NCBI RefSeq assembly: GCF_000190375.1
Contig: NZ_AEWG01000002.1
Coordinates: 1 to 37,796 of the forward strand
Source of the DNA: Rubrivivax benzoatilyticus JA2 = ATCC BAA-35
Lineage (GTDB): Bacteria; Pseudomonadota; Gammaproteobacteria; Burkholderiales; Burkholderiaceae_C
DNA: 37,796 bases
Direction: 5' to 3'
The notes below the pieces were generated by a model. That model was not told where the DNA came from. It saw only the letters and a program-made list of their open reading frames with translations, and made no database searches. The position numbers and the translations under genes are program-made. Shown here piece after piece: positions 24,610 through 37,796 of this stretch; the first letter of the stretch is position 1; every line of letters starts with the position of its first letter.

Positions 24610-25347
24610 TCAGTCGGGCAAGACGCTGGCGATCTGTTCACGCACCCGCGCCGCCAGCGCGCGACGGTCGGCGTGGGCACTGGCTTCGGCCGGCAGCACC
24701 GTCAGGTGCAGCACGACGCCGCGCGCCCGGGCGAGTTTCCAGACGTTGGCGGCCAGCGTCTCGGCGCCGACCCAGCGGGCCGACGGGCTGACGGCGTGGC
24801 CGGGCTCGGCATAACGCAGCGCCACCGCCTGCACCGGCGTGGCGGTGGCGATCGCCGCCTGCAGCAGGTTGGCATGGAAGGGCAGCAGCGTGTGGCCGTC
24901 GCCGGTCGTGCCTTCGGGGAAGACGGCGACGGTGTCGCCGGCCTGCAGCGCCTCGGCCATGCGGTGCACGACACGCAGCGCATCGCGTTTGCTCTCGCGC
25001 TCCAGGTACAGCGTGCCGGCGGCGTCGACCAGGCGGTTGGCCACCGGCCAGTGGCGCACGTCGGCCTTGGAGACGAAACGCGCCTCGGGGCAGACGGCGT
25101 GGATGGCCATGATGTCCAGCCACGACAGGTGGTTGGCGACGATCAGCTTGGCGCCGGGGCGGAATTCGCCCTGCACCCGCAGCTCGACACCCAGGCAGCG
25201 CAGCATCGTCGCGGCCCACCAGCGGGTGCGCCGGTGACGGCCCGCGGCGTCCAGCCGAGGGAAGACCCACAGCGCCATCGCCACGCCGCGCAGGCCGTGC
25301 AGCAGCACGCCGGCGACGCGCCAGGGGGCGAGCAGCACCGCGGTCAA
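24610..25347 (-). CDS. plsC: 1-acyl-sn-glycerol-3-phosphate acyltransferase (PlsC family)
   Basis: 245 residues. Acyltransferase block I is NHLSWLD (His73, Asp78) and block III is FPEGTT (144-147). An N-terminal hydrophobic region ([17 protein letters not shown]) probably binds the membrane. It should acylate lysophosphatidic acid. The start is a TTG at 25347 overlapping the pseudo-dihydroorotase stop as TTGA, with GAGG a few bases upstream; the next ATG would remove the N-terminal helix that relatives keep. A GTG at 25338 is an alternative. It sits mid-operon among nucleotide genes. Confidence 0.9.
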   Translation of the reverse strand: MTAVLLAPWRVAGVLLHGLRGVAMALWVFPRLDAAGRHRRTRWWAATMLRCLGVELRVQGEFRPGAKLIVANHLSWLDIMAIHAVCPEARFVSKADVRHWPVANRLVDAAGTLYLERESKRDALRVVHRMAEALQAGDTVAVFPEGTTGDGHTLLPFHANLLQAAIATATPVQAVALRYAEPGHAVSPSARWVGAETLAANVWKLARARGVVLHLTVLPAEASAHADRRALAARVREQIASVLPD

Positions 25348-26648
25348 GCGGCCTCGTAGGCGACCGTGCCGGCGACCAGCGTCGCACGCACCCGGCCCGG
25401 CAGCGCCATGCCGGTCGACGCGAACGCGAACGGCGTGTGTTTGCCCTGGCTGGCCAGCGCCGCCGGCGCGACCTGCCATTCGGCTTCGGGATCGAAGACG
25501 CAGACGTCGGCGACACCGCCTTCGACCAGCCGGCCGGCACTCGACGCCAGCGAGCCGACGGCCTCGCCGAGCACCCGCACCGGCGCCTGCGTCACCGGCG
25601 CCAGCGCCTGCGACAGCGTCAGGCCGTGGTCGCGGCCCCAGCGCAGCGCCAGGCTCAGCAGCAGCTCCAGCCCGGTGGCGCCGGGCTCGGCCTCGCCGAA
25701 CGGCAGGTTCTTCATGTCCTCGGCGACCGGGTTGTGGTCCGAGACCAGCGCGTCGATCGTGCCGTCGGCCAGCGCGGCGCGCAGCGCGTCGCGGTCGGCG
25801 CCCTGGCGCAGCGGCGGCGTCAGGCGCATGTCGGCGTTGAAGAAGCCGATGTCGACGTCGGTCAGGTGCAGCGAGTTGATGCTGACGTCGGCCGTGACCG
25901 GCAGGCCCTCGGCCTTGGCGGCACGCACGAGCCTGACGCCGGCGGCGCTGGACAGCCGGCACAGGTGCACGCGGCAGCCGGTGACCCGCACCAGCTCGAG
26001 GATGGTCTGCAGCGCCACCGTCTCGGCGGCCACCGGCACGCCCGACAGCCCCATGCGCGTGGCCACCGCGCCCGAGGCGGCGACGCCCTTGCCCAGCCAG
26101 CCGTCCTGCGGCCGCAGCCAGACGGCGTAGCCGAAAGTCGCGGCGTACTGCATGGCGCGCAGCAGCACCTGGGTGTCCTGGATCGCGACGTCGACCTGCG
26201 AGAAGCCGACGCAGCCGGCTTCGGTCAGCTCGGCCATCTCGACCAGCGTCGTGCCTTCGAGCCGGCGCGTCAGCGCGCCCAGCGGGAACAGCCGGCAGCG
26301 GCTGAGCTTGCGGGCACGGAACTTCAGCATCTCGACCAGGCCGGGCTCGTCGAGCACCGGGTCGGTGTCGGGCAGACAGACGAGGCTGGTGACGCCGCCG
26401 GCGGCGGCCGCCGCCAGCTCGCTCTCGAGCATGCCTTCGTGTTCCTGGCCGGGTTCGCGCAGGCGCGCGGCGAGGTCGACGAGGCCGGGCGCGACGACGA
26501 GGCCCGAGGCGTCGATCGTGCGGTCGGCCTGGAAGTCGCCGACGGCGCCGAGGCCGACGATGCGGCCGGAGGCGATCGCGACGTCGGCCGTCTCGTCGCG
26601 GCCGGTGGCCGGGTCGACGACGCGGCCGTTGCGGATGAGGATCTTCAT
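25344..26648 (-). CDS. pyrX: Dihydroorotase-like protein lacking zinc ligands (PyrX / PyrC' type)
   Basis: 434 residues of the amidohydrolase fold. The HxH metal motif of active dihydroorotases (DLHVHLREPG) is here D58-L-A-A-R-L-R-EPG, so both histidines are gone. Other metal positions are also changed: VHLCRLSS for HICHLST, and SDHNPVAEDMK for TDHAPH. It should be catalytically dead. In pseudomonads a similar inactive subunit (PyrC') is needed to assemble aspartate transcarbamoylase, and the gene here lies 5 bp after pyrB, which supports that role. An active dihydroorotase must be elsewhere in the genome. Confidence 0.9.
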   Translation of the reverse strand: MKILIRNGRVVDPATGRDETADVAIASGRIVGLGAVGDFQADRTIDASGLVVAPGLVDLAARLREPGQEHEGMLESELAAAAAGGVTSLVCLPDTDPVLDEPGLVEMLKFRARKLSRCRLFPLGALTRRLEGTTLVEMAELTEAGCVGFSQVDVAIQDTQVLLRAMQYAATFGYAVWLRPQDGWLGKGVAASGAVATRMGLSGVPVAAETVALQTILELVRVTGCRVHLCRLSSAAGVRLVRAAKAEGLPVTADVSINSLHLTDVDIGFFNADMRLTPPLRQGADRDALRAALADGTIDALVSDHNPVAEDMKNLPFGEAEPGATGLELLLSLALRWGRDHGLTLSQALAPVTQAPVRVLGEAVGSLASSAGRLVEGGVADVCVFDPEAEWQVAPAALASQGKHTPFAFASTGMALPGRVRATLVAGTVAYEAA

Positions 26649-26653
26649 GGGGT

Positions 26654-27616
26654 TCAGGCCTGGTTGCCGGCGATCGTCGACATCACCGCCATGCGCACCG
26701 CGATGCCGAAGGTCACCTGCGGCAGGATGACGCTGTGCGTGCCGTCGGCGACCGAGGACTCGATCTCGACGCCGCGGTTGATCGGCCCCGGGTGCATGAC
26801 GATGCAGTCGGGCTTGGCCAGCGCCAGCTTCTCCGGCGTCAGGCCGTAGTTCTTGAAGTACTCGCCGGCCGACGGCAGCAGCGCGCCGCTCATGCGCTCG
26901 TTCTGCAGGCGCAGCATGATGATCACGTCGGCGTCGCGGATGCCTTCGGCCATGTCGTGGCAGACGCGCACGCCCATGCCGGCGAGGTCGCCCGGCACCA
27001 GGGTCTTGGGGCCGACGGCGCGGATCTCGGGCACGCCGAGCACGTTCAGCGCGTGGATGTCCGAACGCGCCACGCGCGAGTGCACGATGTCGCCGACGAT
27101 GGCCACCGTCAGCTGCGTGAAATCGCGCTTGTAGTGGCGGATCGTGTACATGTCGAGCAGCGCCTGCGTCGGGTGCGCGTGGCGGCCGTCACCGGCGTTG
27201 ACCACGTGCACGTGCGGCGCGCAGTGCTGGGCGATCAGGTAGGGCGCGCCGCTTTCGCTGTGGCGCACGACGAACATGTCGGCGTGCATCGCCGACAGGT
27301 TGGCGATCGTGTCCAGCAGGCTCTCGCCCTTGGCGGTGCTGCTCTTGTTGATGTCGAGATTGATGACGTCGGCCGACAGCCGCGTCGCGGCGATCTCGAA
27401 GGTCGTGCGGGTGCGCGTGCTGTTCTCGAAGAACAGGTTGAACACGCTCTTGCCGCGCAGCAGCGGCACCTTCTTGACCTCGCGGTCGTTGACCGACAGG
27501 AAGGTGCCGGCGGTGTCCAGGATCTGCGTCAGCACCGCACGCGGCAGGCCTTCGATGGACAGCAGGTGGATCAGCTCGCCGTGGCGGTTGAGCTGGGGGT
27601 TGCGGCGCGACAGCAT
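26654..27616 (-). CDS. pyrB: Aspartate carbamoyltransferase catalytic subunit PyrB
   Basis: 320 residues. The carbamoyl-phosphate motif is [12 protein letters not shown] (Ser66-Thr-Arg-Thr-Arg70). The 80s-loop lysine is in [13 protein letters not shown], and [14 protein letters not shown] and [12 protein letters not shown] complete the active site. It forms carbamoyl aspartate, the second step of UMP synthesis. No regulatory subunit PyrI is nearby; an inactive dihydroorotase follows instead. The ATG at 27616 has GGGAGG about 7 nt upstream; a longer frame to 27700 would overlap pyrR and is not protein-like. Confidence 0.97.
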   Translation of the reverse strand: MLSRRNPQLNRHGELIHLLSIEGLPRAVLTQILDTAGTFLSVNDREVKKVPLLRGKSVFNLFFENSTRTRTTFEIAATRLSADVINLDINKSSTAKGESLLDTIANLSAMHADMFVVRHSESGAPYLIAQHCAPHVHVVNAGDGRHAHPTQALLDMYTIRHYKRDFTQLTVAIVGDIVHSRVARSDIHALNVLGVPEIRAVGPKTLVPGDLAGMGVRVCHDMAEGIRDADVIIMLRLQNERMSGALLPSAGEYFKNYGLTPEKLALAKPDCIVMHPGPINRGVEIESSVADGTHSVILPQVTFGIAVRMAVMSTIAGNQA

Positions 27617-27653
27617 CAGCGGGCCTCCCGCCGCAGGGCGCGGTCCTGAGGTC

Positions 27654-28153
<500 letters not shown>

Positions 28154-28157
<4 letters not shown>

Positions 28158-28564
28158 GGGGCGAGGGTTCTCAGGTGTTGGTCGAGGATCAGTGCGGCGG
28201 CCGCGGCGTCGGCGTCGCGGGCCCCGGCGGCCAGCGCGTCGACGGTCGTGTAGCGCTCGTCGACCTCGTGCACCGGCAGCCGGAAACGGCCGTGCAGCTG
28301 GCGGGCGAAGCGCCGCGCGCGGCGCGTATTGTCGTGCTCCGCGCCGTCCGGATGGAACGGCACGCCGACGACCAGCGCGTCGGGCTGCCACTCGTCAATC
28401 AGCCGGGCAATGGCCTCGAAACGTGCGTCGCCTTCGGCGGCGACGGTCTTCAGCGGCCGGGCTTCGGCCAGCAAGGTGTTGCCGACGGCGACGCCGACGC
28501 GGCGCACGCCGAAGTCGAAGGCGAGAAAACTGCGCGCGGGGGCAGGCGGAGCGGCCGGGCTCAT
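28154..28564 (-). CDS. ruvX: Pre-16S rRNA nuclease / RuvX (YqgF) Holliday-junction resolvase fold
   Basis: 136 residues of the RNase H fold. Motif I is [17 protein letters not shown] with Asp17. [11 protein letters not shown] and [13 protein letters not shown] are the other conserved parts, with a closing catalytic Asp in LILDQHL. E. coli YqgF trims the 5' end of 16S rRNA. It is embedded in the algH-ruvX-pyrR-pyrB series, a conserved betaproteobacterial and gammaproteobacterial arrangement. Confidence 0.95.
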
Positions 28565-28590
28565 TCGGGAACGACGTGGCAGGTCACGCG

Positions 28591-29160
28591 TCAGGCGTGC
28601 CCGGCCTCCTGCGACAGCATGCGCGGGTCGACACCCAGCAGCGACAGCGCCTGGCCGTAGCGCTGCTCGACGGGGGTCTCGAAGATGATGCGCGGGTCGG
28701 CGTCGACGTTGAGCCAGCCGTTGCGGCGGATCTCGTCCTCGAGCTGGCCGGCCTCCCAGCCGCTGTAGCCCAGCGTCACCAGCACGCGGCGCGGGCCGCC
28801 GCCCTGCGACATCGCCTCGAGCACGTCCTTGCTGGTCGTCATCTCCAGGCCGCCGGGCACCGACATCGTCGAGCTGTAGGCGCTGCCGTCGCCGGCCTTC
28901 TCGTGCAGCACGAAGCCGCGTTCGGTCTGCACCGGGCCGCCGAAGAACACCGGCTGCTCGGCGAACTCGTCGCGGTCCAGCGGCAGATCGACACGCTCGA
29001 ACAGGTTGCGCAGCTTGATGTCGATCGGCCGGTTGATCACCAGCCCGAGCGCACCACGCTCGTTGTGCTCGCACAGATAGACCACCGAGCCGGCAAAGGT
29101 CTCGTCGGCCATGCCGGGCATGGCGATGAGGAACTGGTTCGACAGGTCGATGGCGGCCAT
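28591..29160 (-). CDS. algH: YqgE/AlgH family protein (DUF179)
   Basis: 189 residues. Family signatures are [53 protein letters not shown] and [18 protein letters not shown] near the C-terminus. The biochemical role is unknown, though it was named for an alginate phenotype in Pseudomonas. It is the first gene of the minus-strand run that includes ruvX and the pyr genes, and it diverges from the photolyase with 33 bp between starts. TAAGAT lies 6 nt before its ATG and no Shine-Dalgarno is visible. Confidence 0.95.
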   Translation of the reverse strand: MAAIDLSNQFLIAMPGMADETFAGSVVYLCEHNERGALGLVINRPIDIKLRNLFERVDLPLDRDEFAEQPVFFGGPVQTERGFVLHEKAGDGSAYSSTMSVPGGLEMTTSKDVLEAMSQGGGPRRVLVTLGYSGWEAGQLEDEIRRNGWLNVDADPRIIFETPVEQRYGQALSLLGVDPRMLSQEAGHA

Positions 29161-29166
29161 GCGCCT

Positions 29167-29172
29167 ATCTTA
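29167..29172 (-). promoter_or_regulatory. Candidate -10 box (TAAGAT) 6 nt before algH
   Basis: TAAGAT on the minus strand fits TANNNT and is followed by six bases and the ATG. If real, it is the promoter for the whole algH-to-PRPP-synthetase run and yields a leaderless first cistron. Confidence 0.4.
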
Positions 29173-29193
29173 TTCCGCGGCACACTGGCGGAT

Positions 29194-30711
29194 GTGAAGA
29201 ACGGCATCGACAACGCCCTGGTCTGGCTGCGCCGCGACCTGCGCACCGAGGACAACGCGGCCCTCTACCACGCGCTGCGCGCGGCGCGGCGGGTCTGGTG
29301 CGTGTTCGTCTTCGACCCCGAGATCCTCGAGCCGCTGCCGCGCGCCGACCGGCGCGTGGAGTTCATCCGCGACAGCGTCGTCGGCGTCGACGCCGAGCTG
29401 CGCGCGCTGGCCGCCTCGCACGGCATCGACGGCGCCGGGCTGATCGTGCGCCACGGCCGGCCGCTGCAGGAGATCCCGCGGCTGGCGGCGGCGCTGGGCG
29501 CGCAGGCGGTCTACGCCAGCCACGACGACGAGCCCGAGGCACTGGCACGCGACGCCCGCGTGCGCGGCGCGCTGGCCGACGCCGGCATCGCCTTCCACGG
29601 CTCGAAGGACCACGTGATCTTCGAGCGCGACGAGGTGCTGACCCAGGGCGGCGGCCCGTTCTCGGTGTTCACGCCGTACCGCAACGCCTGGCTGAAGAAG
29701 CTCGACGACTTCTACCTCTCGTCCTACCCGGTCGAGCGCCACGCCGGCGCGCTGGCGCCCAAACCCGCCGGCGAGACGCTGCCGACGCTGGCCGACATCG
29801 GCTTCGAGAGCACCAACCTGCACGCGCTGAAGCTGCCCAGCGGCCCGGCCGGCGGCCGCGAGCTGCTGGCCGACTTTCTCGAGCGCGTCGACCACTACGC
29901 CGACTGGCGCGACTTCCCGGCCGTCAAGGGCCCGAGCTACCTGGGGCCGCACCTGCGTTTCGGCACGGTGTCGATCCGCCGCCTGGCGCGCGAGGCCCAC
30001 CAGCGTTTGACGGCCGGCTCGCGCGGCGCCGAGGTCTGGCTGTCGGAGCTGGTCTGGCGCGACTTCTACCACCAGCTGCTGCACCACCACCCGCGGGTGG
30101 TCGGCGGCTGCTTCAAGCCCGAGTACGACCGGCTGCACTGGGAGCACGGCAAACACGCCGACGAGCTCTTCGCCGCCTGGTGCGAGGGCCGCACCGGGTA
30201 TCCGATCGTCGACGCGGCGATGCACCAGCTCACGCGCACCGGCTACATGCACAACCGGCTGCGCATGATCAGCGCCAGCTTCCTGACCAAGGACCTCGGC
30301 ATCGACTGGCGCCGCGGCGAGGCGTGGTTCGCACGCCACCTGAACGACTTCGACCTGGCATCGAACAACGGCGGCTGGCAGTGGGCGGCCTCGACCGGCT
30401 GCGACGCCCAGCCCTACTTCCGGATCTTCAACCCGGTCAGCCAGAGCGAACGTTTCGACCCCGAGGGGCGTTTCATCCGCCGCTACCTGCCGCAACTGGC
30501 CAAGCTGCCCGACACCCTGCTGCACGCGCCCTGGCGCGCCCGCCCGGCCGACCTGGCCGCCGCCGGCGTCGTGCTGGGCCGCGACTATCCCGCGCCCGTC
30601 GTCGCCCACGAGGAGGCGCGCGAACGCACGCTGGCGCGTTTCGCGGCCGTCAAGCCGGCGGCCGCACGTGCCGCCGGCCGGGCCCGGCCGGCGGCGGGCC
30701 GCGACTCCTGA
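29194..30711 (+). CDS. phrB: Deoxyribodipyrimidine photo-lyase (class I, FAD)
   Basis: 505 residues from a GTG start at 29194. The N-terminal antenna-chromophore domain starts ALVWLRRDLRTEDNAALYHAL. The FAD domain has PSYLGPHLRFGTVSIR, ELVWRDFYHQLLHHHPRV, TGYPIVDAAMHQLTRTGYMHNRLRMISASFLTKDLGIDWRRGE and DFDLASNNGGWQWAASTGCDAQPYFRIFNP, typical of class I CPD photolyases. It repairs UV-made pyrimidine dimers using light. The C-terminal about 30 residues are Ala/Arg-rich. It diverges from algH. No Shine-Dalgarno is evident; CACACT lies 7 nt before the GTG. Confidence 0.95.
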   Translation: MKNGIDNALVWLRRDLRTEDNAALYHALRAARRVWCVFVFDPEILEPLPRADRRVEFIRDSVVGVDAELRALAASHGIDGAGLIVRHGRPLQEIPRLAAALGAQAVYASHDDEPEALARDARVRGALADAGIAFHGSKDHVIFERDEVLTQGGGPFSVFTPYRNAWLKKLDDFYLSSYPVERHAGALAPKPAGETLPTLADIGFESTNLHALKLPSGPAGGRELLADFLERVDHYADWRDFPAVKGPSYLGPHLRFGTVSIRRLAREAHQRLTAGSRGAEVWLSELVWRDFYHQLLHHHPRVVGGCFKPEYDRLHWEHGKHADELFAAWCEGRTGYPIVDAAMHQLTRTGYMHNRLRMISASFLTKDLGIDWRRGEAWFARHLNDFDLASNNGGWQWAASTGCDAQPYFRIFNPVSQSERFDPEGRFIRRYLPQLAKLPDTLLHAPWRARPADLAAAGVVLGRDYPAPVVAHEEARERTLARFAAVKPAAARAAGRARPAAGRDS

Positions 30712-30760
30712 GCTGGCTCAAGATCCGGCGCGACGGCGGCGATTCGCGCGATTTCTCGCT

Positions 30761-30787
30761 TCATTCCATCCCCTCACGTGCCGATAA
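30761..30787 (+). promoter_or_regulatory. Predicted sigma-28 (FliA) promoter of the chemoreceptor gene
   Basis: GCCGATAA (30780-30787) is a perfect match to the flagellar sigma-28 -10 consensus. A partial -35 (TCAT, 30761-30764; three of four match to the TCAA variant) lies at 15-bp spacing. The start point would fall near 30794, about 50 nt before the ATG. A chemoreceptor is a typical FliA target. Confidence 0.55.
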
Positions 30788-30796
30788 GACGACGGG

Positions 30797-30820
30797 GCCG
30801 GCCCGACATCCGGGGCCGGC
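30797..30820 (+). other. Hairpin in the chemoreceptor leader
   Basis: GCCGGCCC (30797-30804) and GGGCCGGC (30813-30820) form a perfect 8-bp stem with an 8-nt loop. No T-run follows. It would lie at the very 5' end of a transcript from the FliA-like promoter and might stabilise the mRNA; it could also be the tail of the photolyase transcript. Confidence 0.5.
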
Positions 30821-30843
30821 ATTGGACGTCAGGAGCGTGCGCG

Positions 30844-32391
30844 ATGCACGTCGCACAAAAGAAGATCTGGGTACAGCTGATCAGCACCATCGCGATCGCG
30901 CTCACGGTGGTCTGGGCGGTGGGCATCGTCTGGCAGGGCCGGGTCAACCGCGAGGCCGCGATCGAGCAGGCGACCGCCTTCTCCAGCAGCATGCACGACG
31001 CCACGATGGCCGGCCTGACCGGCATGATGGTCACCGGCACCGTGGCGCAGCGCGCCGTGCTGCTGGACCAGGTGCGCCAGCTCGACAACATCCGTGACCT
31101 GCGCGTGCTGCGCGGCGAGGCCGTCAACAAGATCTTCGGCAACGGCACCGGCGCCGACGCCAGCGACCCCGACGCCGCCGAGCGCGCCGTGCTCGCCACC
31201 GGCAAGACCGAGATCCACGTCGCCAGCGACGACAAGGGCGAGTACCTGCGCGTCGTGCGCCCGGCGATCGCGTCCAAGAACTACCTCGGCAAGGACTGCA
31301 CGACCTGCCACCAGGTGCCCGAGGGCACGGTGCTGGGCGCGGTCAGCATGAAGGTCTCGCTGGACCAGACCAACGCGCTGATGGCGCGCCAGCGCTGGCA
31401 GACCATCCTGATGGCCATCGTCACCTGCATCCCGGTGCTGATCGTCATCTACCCGTTCATCCGCCGCGTCGTCACGCGGCCGCTGGAACAGGGCGTCGAC
31501 CTGGCGCACGGCATCGCCTCGGGCGACCTGACGCGCGACGTCGTCGTCGACAGCCGCAACGAGATCGGCCACCTGCAGCGTGCGCTGCACGAGATGCGCG
31601 GCAGCCTGGCGTCGATCGTCGGCCGCGTGCGCCGCGGCACCGACACCATCGCCCAGGCCTCGGCGCGCATCGCCGGCGGCAACAAGGAGCTGGAGTCGCG
31701 CACCGAGCACCAGGCCCAGGCGCTGCACGAGACCGCGGTGTCGATGTCGCGCCTGACCGACGCCACGCGCCAGAACGCCGAACACGCCAGTCAGGCCAAC
31801 GCGCTGGCGATCTCGGCTTCCGACGTCGCCAAGGCCGGCGGCGCGGTCGTGGACCAGGTGGTGACGACGATGGACTCGATCAACGCCGCGTCCAAGCGCA
31901 TCGCCGAGATCAACCGCGTCATCAACGACATCGCCTTCCAGACCAACCTGCTGGCGCTGAACGCCGCGGTCGAGGCCTCGCGCGCCGGGGAGCACGGCCG
32001 CGGCTTCGCCGTCGTCGCCAGCGAGGTGCGGGCGCTGGCCCAGCGCTCGTCGCAGGCGGCGCAGGAGATCAAGACGCTGGTCGACTCCACGGTCGAGCAG
32101 GTCGTCGGCGGCTCGCGCATGGCGCACCGCGCCGGCCAGACCATGACCGAGGTCGTCGACAGCGTGAAGCGGGTCACCGACATCATGTCGGAGATCGACG
32201 CCGCCAGCCGCGAGCAGATGGCCGGCATCGAGGAAGTCAACCGCACGCTGTCCAGCCTGGAAGGCGTGACCGGCGACAACGCCCGCCTGGTGCAGGAGGC
32301 GGCGCATGCCACCGCCGCGCTGGCCGAGCAGGCAACCGCGCTGGACGAGGCGGTGAAGCTGTTCCGCCTGCCGGCGCGCACCGACGCCTGA
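30844..32391 (+). CDS. Methyl-accepting chemotaxis protein with CxxCH heme motif in sensor domain
   Basis: 515 residues. A first transmembrane helix (about 10-30) and a second (about 190-210) frame a periplasmic sensor of about 160 residues. The sensor contains C152-T-T-C155-H156 in [13 protein letters not shown], a c-type heme attachment motif. A HAMP domain (about 211-265) is followed by the coiled-coil signalling domain with the conserved hairpin [41 protein letters not shown]. No CheR-tethering pentapeptide is at the C-terminus. AGGAG (30831-30835) precedes the ATG by 8 nt. A covalently bound heme would suit sensing of redox state or a gas; that is inference. Confidence 0.92.
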   Translation: MHVAQKKIWVQLISTIAIALTVVWAVGIVWQGRVNREAAIEQATAFSSSMHDATMAGLTGMMVTGTVAQRAVLLDQVRQLDNIRDLRVLRGEAVNKIFGNGTGADASDPDAAERAVLATGKTEIHVASDDKGEYLRVVRPAIASKNYLGKDCTTCHQVPEGTVLGAVSMKVSLDQTNALMARQRWQTILMAIVTCIPVLIVIYPFIRRVVTRPLEQGVDLAHGIASGDLTRDVVVDSRNEIGHLQRALHEMRGSLASIVGRVRRGTDTIAQASARIAGGNKELESRTEHQAQALHETAVSMSRLTDATRQNAEHASQANALAISASDVAKAGGAVVDQVVTTMDSINAASKRIAEINRVINDIAFQTNLLALNAAVEASRAGEHGRGFAVVASEVRALAQRSSQAAQEIKTLVDSTVEQVVGGSRMAHRAGQTMTEVVDSVKRVTDIMSEIDAASREQMAGIEEVNRTLSSLEGVTGDNARLVQEAAHATAALAEQATALDEAVKLFRLPARTDA

Positions 32392-32397
32392 CGGCGG

Positions 32398-32418
32398 GCC
32401 GCGGCCGGCGGCCGCGGC
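32398..32418. terminator. Hairpin between the convergent chemoreceptor and GGDEF genes
   Basis: Perfect 9-bp stem GCCGCGGCC / GGCCGCGGC with a GGC loop, exactly filling the 27-bp gap and ending next to the GGDEF stop codon. No T-run, so its strength as a terminator is uncertain. Confidence 0.6.
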
Positions 32419-33441
32419 TCAGAACAGGACGACGTCGTCGCCGCCCTGACGGTGTTCGACGAGGTCGCCGCGGGCCACCAGCTCGGTGTGGCTGGCGACG
32501 CGGTTGCGGCCGGTCTGCTTGACGAAGTAGACCGCCTGGTCGGCACGCTCGAAGGCCGAGCTCGGCGTGTCGCCCGGCCGCACCGCGGTGAAGCCGATGC
32601 TGACCGTGATGCGGCCCACACGCGGGAAGGCGTGCTCCTCGATCGTCGTGCGCAGGCGCTCGAAGGCACGGCCGGCGGCCTCGCCGTCGTCGCAGCGCAT
32701 CAGCACGACGAACTCCTCGCCGCCGAAGCGGTAGAGCTGGTCGCCCTGGCGGAACACGCCGCGCATCAGCCGCGACAGCAGCAGCAGCACCTCGTCGCCG
32801 ATCAGGTGGCCGTGGCAGTCGTTGACGTGCTTGAAGTGGTCGATGTCGACGACGCCCAGCCAGGCGGCGCCACCGCCGCGGCGCTGCCCCAGCGCGTCGC
32901 GTGATGGCGGCGGCAGCGGCACGGTGCAGCGCATGAAGCTCTCGTCGAAGGTCTTGCGGTTGAGCAGACCGGTCAGCGTGTCGCGTTCGCTGTAGTCCAG
33001 CAGCGACTGGAAGTTGCGGTAGACGCGCAGCACGCTGCCGATCAGGCGCAGCTGCTCGGCGCCCAGCGGCGCATGGCTGCGCAGCTCGAGCACGGCGTCG
33101 CAGTCGCGCTCCAGGTCCAGCGGCAGCAGCGTCAGCGCCGGCTGGCCGTCGAGCATCAGGCCTTCGCGCTGGCGCAGACAGGTCTGGCGCACCGGGTGCT
33201 CGGCCAGCGGCGGCAGCGCCGACAGGTCGGCCCACAGCGGGTCGGCACTGGGCACCAGCTCGCCGGCGGCCAGCCGTGCGCGCGTGAACCAGCGGCGGTC
33301 CTCGCCTTCGCCGACGATGCGGTAGATGGCGATGTCCAGCGGGCGCAGCAGGTCATGCAGCGCGCTGACCAGCGTCGCGTCGAGCGCGTCGCGGTCCCGG
33401 AACCCGGTCAGTTCCGCAAGATGATCGGCAACCCGGGACAC
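32419..33441 (-). CDS. Diguanylate cyclase with N-terminal GAF-like domain
   Basis: 340 residues from a GTG start. Residues about 1-140 look GAF-like, and the GGDEF domain covers about 150-315. The active motif is GGEEF (240-244), with metal residues in VVDIDHFKHVNDCHGHLIGDE. The allosteric c-di-GMP site RxxD is RQGD (231-234), five residues before the active motif, so product inhibition is expected. It starts 3 bp after the hybrid CheA stop, so c-di-GMP output is probably linked to that chemosensory system. No transmembrane helix is present. Confidence 0.93.
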   Translation of the reverse strand: MSRVADHLAELTGFRDRDALDATLVSALHDLLRPLDIAIYRIVGEGEDRRWFTRARLAAGELVPSADPLWADLSALPPLAEHPVRQTCLRQREGLMLDGQPALTLLPLDLERDCDAVLELRSHAPLGAEQLRLIGSVLRVYRNFQSLLDYSERDTLTGLLNRKTFDESFMRCTVPLPPPSRDALGQRRGGGAAWLGVVDIDHFKHVNDCHGHLIGDEVLLLLSRLMRGVFRQGDQLYRFGGEEFVVLMRCDDGEAAGRAFERLRTTIEEHAFPRVGRITVSIGFTAVRPGDTPSSAFERADQAVYFVKQTGRNRVASHTELVARGDLVEHRQGGDDVVLF

Positions 33442-33444
33442 CGT

Positions 33445-37796
<4,352 letters not shown>

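Overview
The window is a very GC-rich, gene-dense bacterial chromosome segment with strong third-position GC. Gene order (gpmA / rhodanese-grxC-secB-gpsA, then trmL-comF-methyltransferase), a pyrR-pyrB-pseudo-dihydroorotase cluster, the RpoH type and a Pil/Chp-style hybrid CheA all suggest a betaproteobacterium of the order Burkholderiales, probably a Rubrivivax/Leptothrix/Ideonella-like lineage. This is inference from protein families and synteny; no rRNA or tRNA gene is visible in the window.

Layout. 1-4269 (minus): a ubiquinone-type flavin monooxygenase overlapping dsbC, then a small membrane protein (DUF3429), an M61 peptidase and the start of an exported or anchored protein cut by the window edge. 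4333-6836 (minus): a thiamin salvage operon thiM-thiE-thiD headed by a TPP riboswitch. 6924-14347 (plus): MOSC protein, ychF, a MASE1-CHASE-PAS hybrid histidine kinase, a small lipoprotein, a YiiX-like permuted papain-fold protein, and rpoH with a perfect CIRCE operator over its promoter. 14405-17203: SCO1 and a BioC-like methyltransferase (minus), diverging from comF-trmL (plus). 17241-18495: an intact IS481-family element with a 6-bp target duplication, inserted into one arm of a palindrome. 18611-21168 (minus): rhodanese-grxC-secB-gpsA, diverging from gpmA (plus, 21218-21964), which ends in a hairpin terminator followed by a cluster of REP-like palindromes and tandem repeats.

22165-29160 (minus) is a tightly packed eight-gene run: algH-ruvX-pyrR-pyrB-pyrX-plsC-AMP/thymidine phosphorylase-PRPP synthetase-like. 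It joins pyrimidine synthesis to a nucleotide phosphorolysis and PRPP branch. A photolyase (plus) diverges from it. 30844-32391 is a chemoreceptor with a CxxCH heme-attachment motif in its sensor domain and a sigma-28-like promoter. It converges on a GAF-GGDEF cyclase that sits 3 bp downstream of a large multi-Hpt hybrid CheA (5' end outside the window).

Most of the window is core genome. The most unusual signals are (i) the phosphorylase/PRPP synthetase-like pair at the end of the pyr operon, (ii) the heme-type chemoreceptor, (iii) CIRCE control of rpoH, (iv) a recurring -10-like hexamer 6-7 nt before start codons that lack a Shine-Dalgarno, suggesting leaderless mRNAs, and (v) the repeat cluster that supplies the end of the PRPP-synthetase-like gene. 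I did not find a defence island, prophage or CRISPR array.
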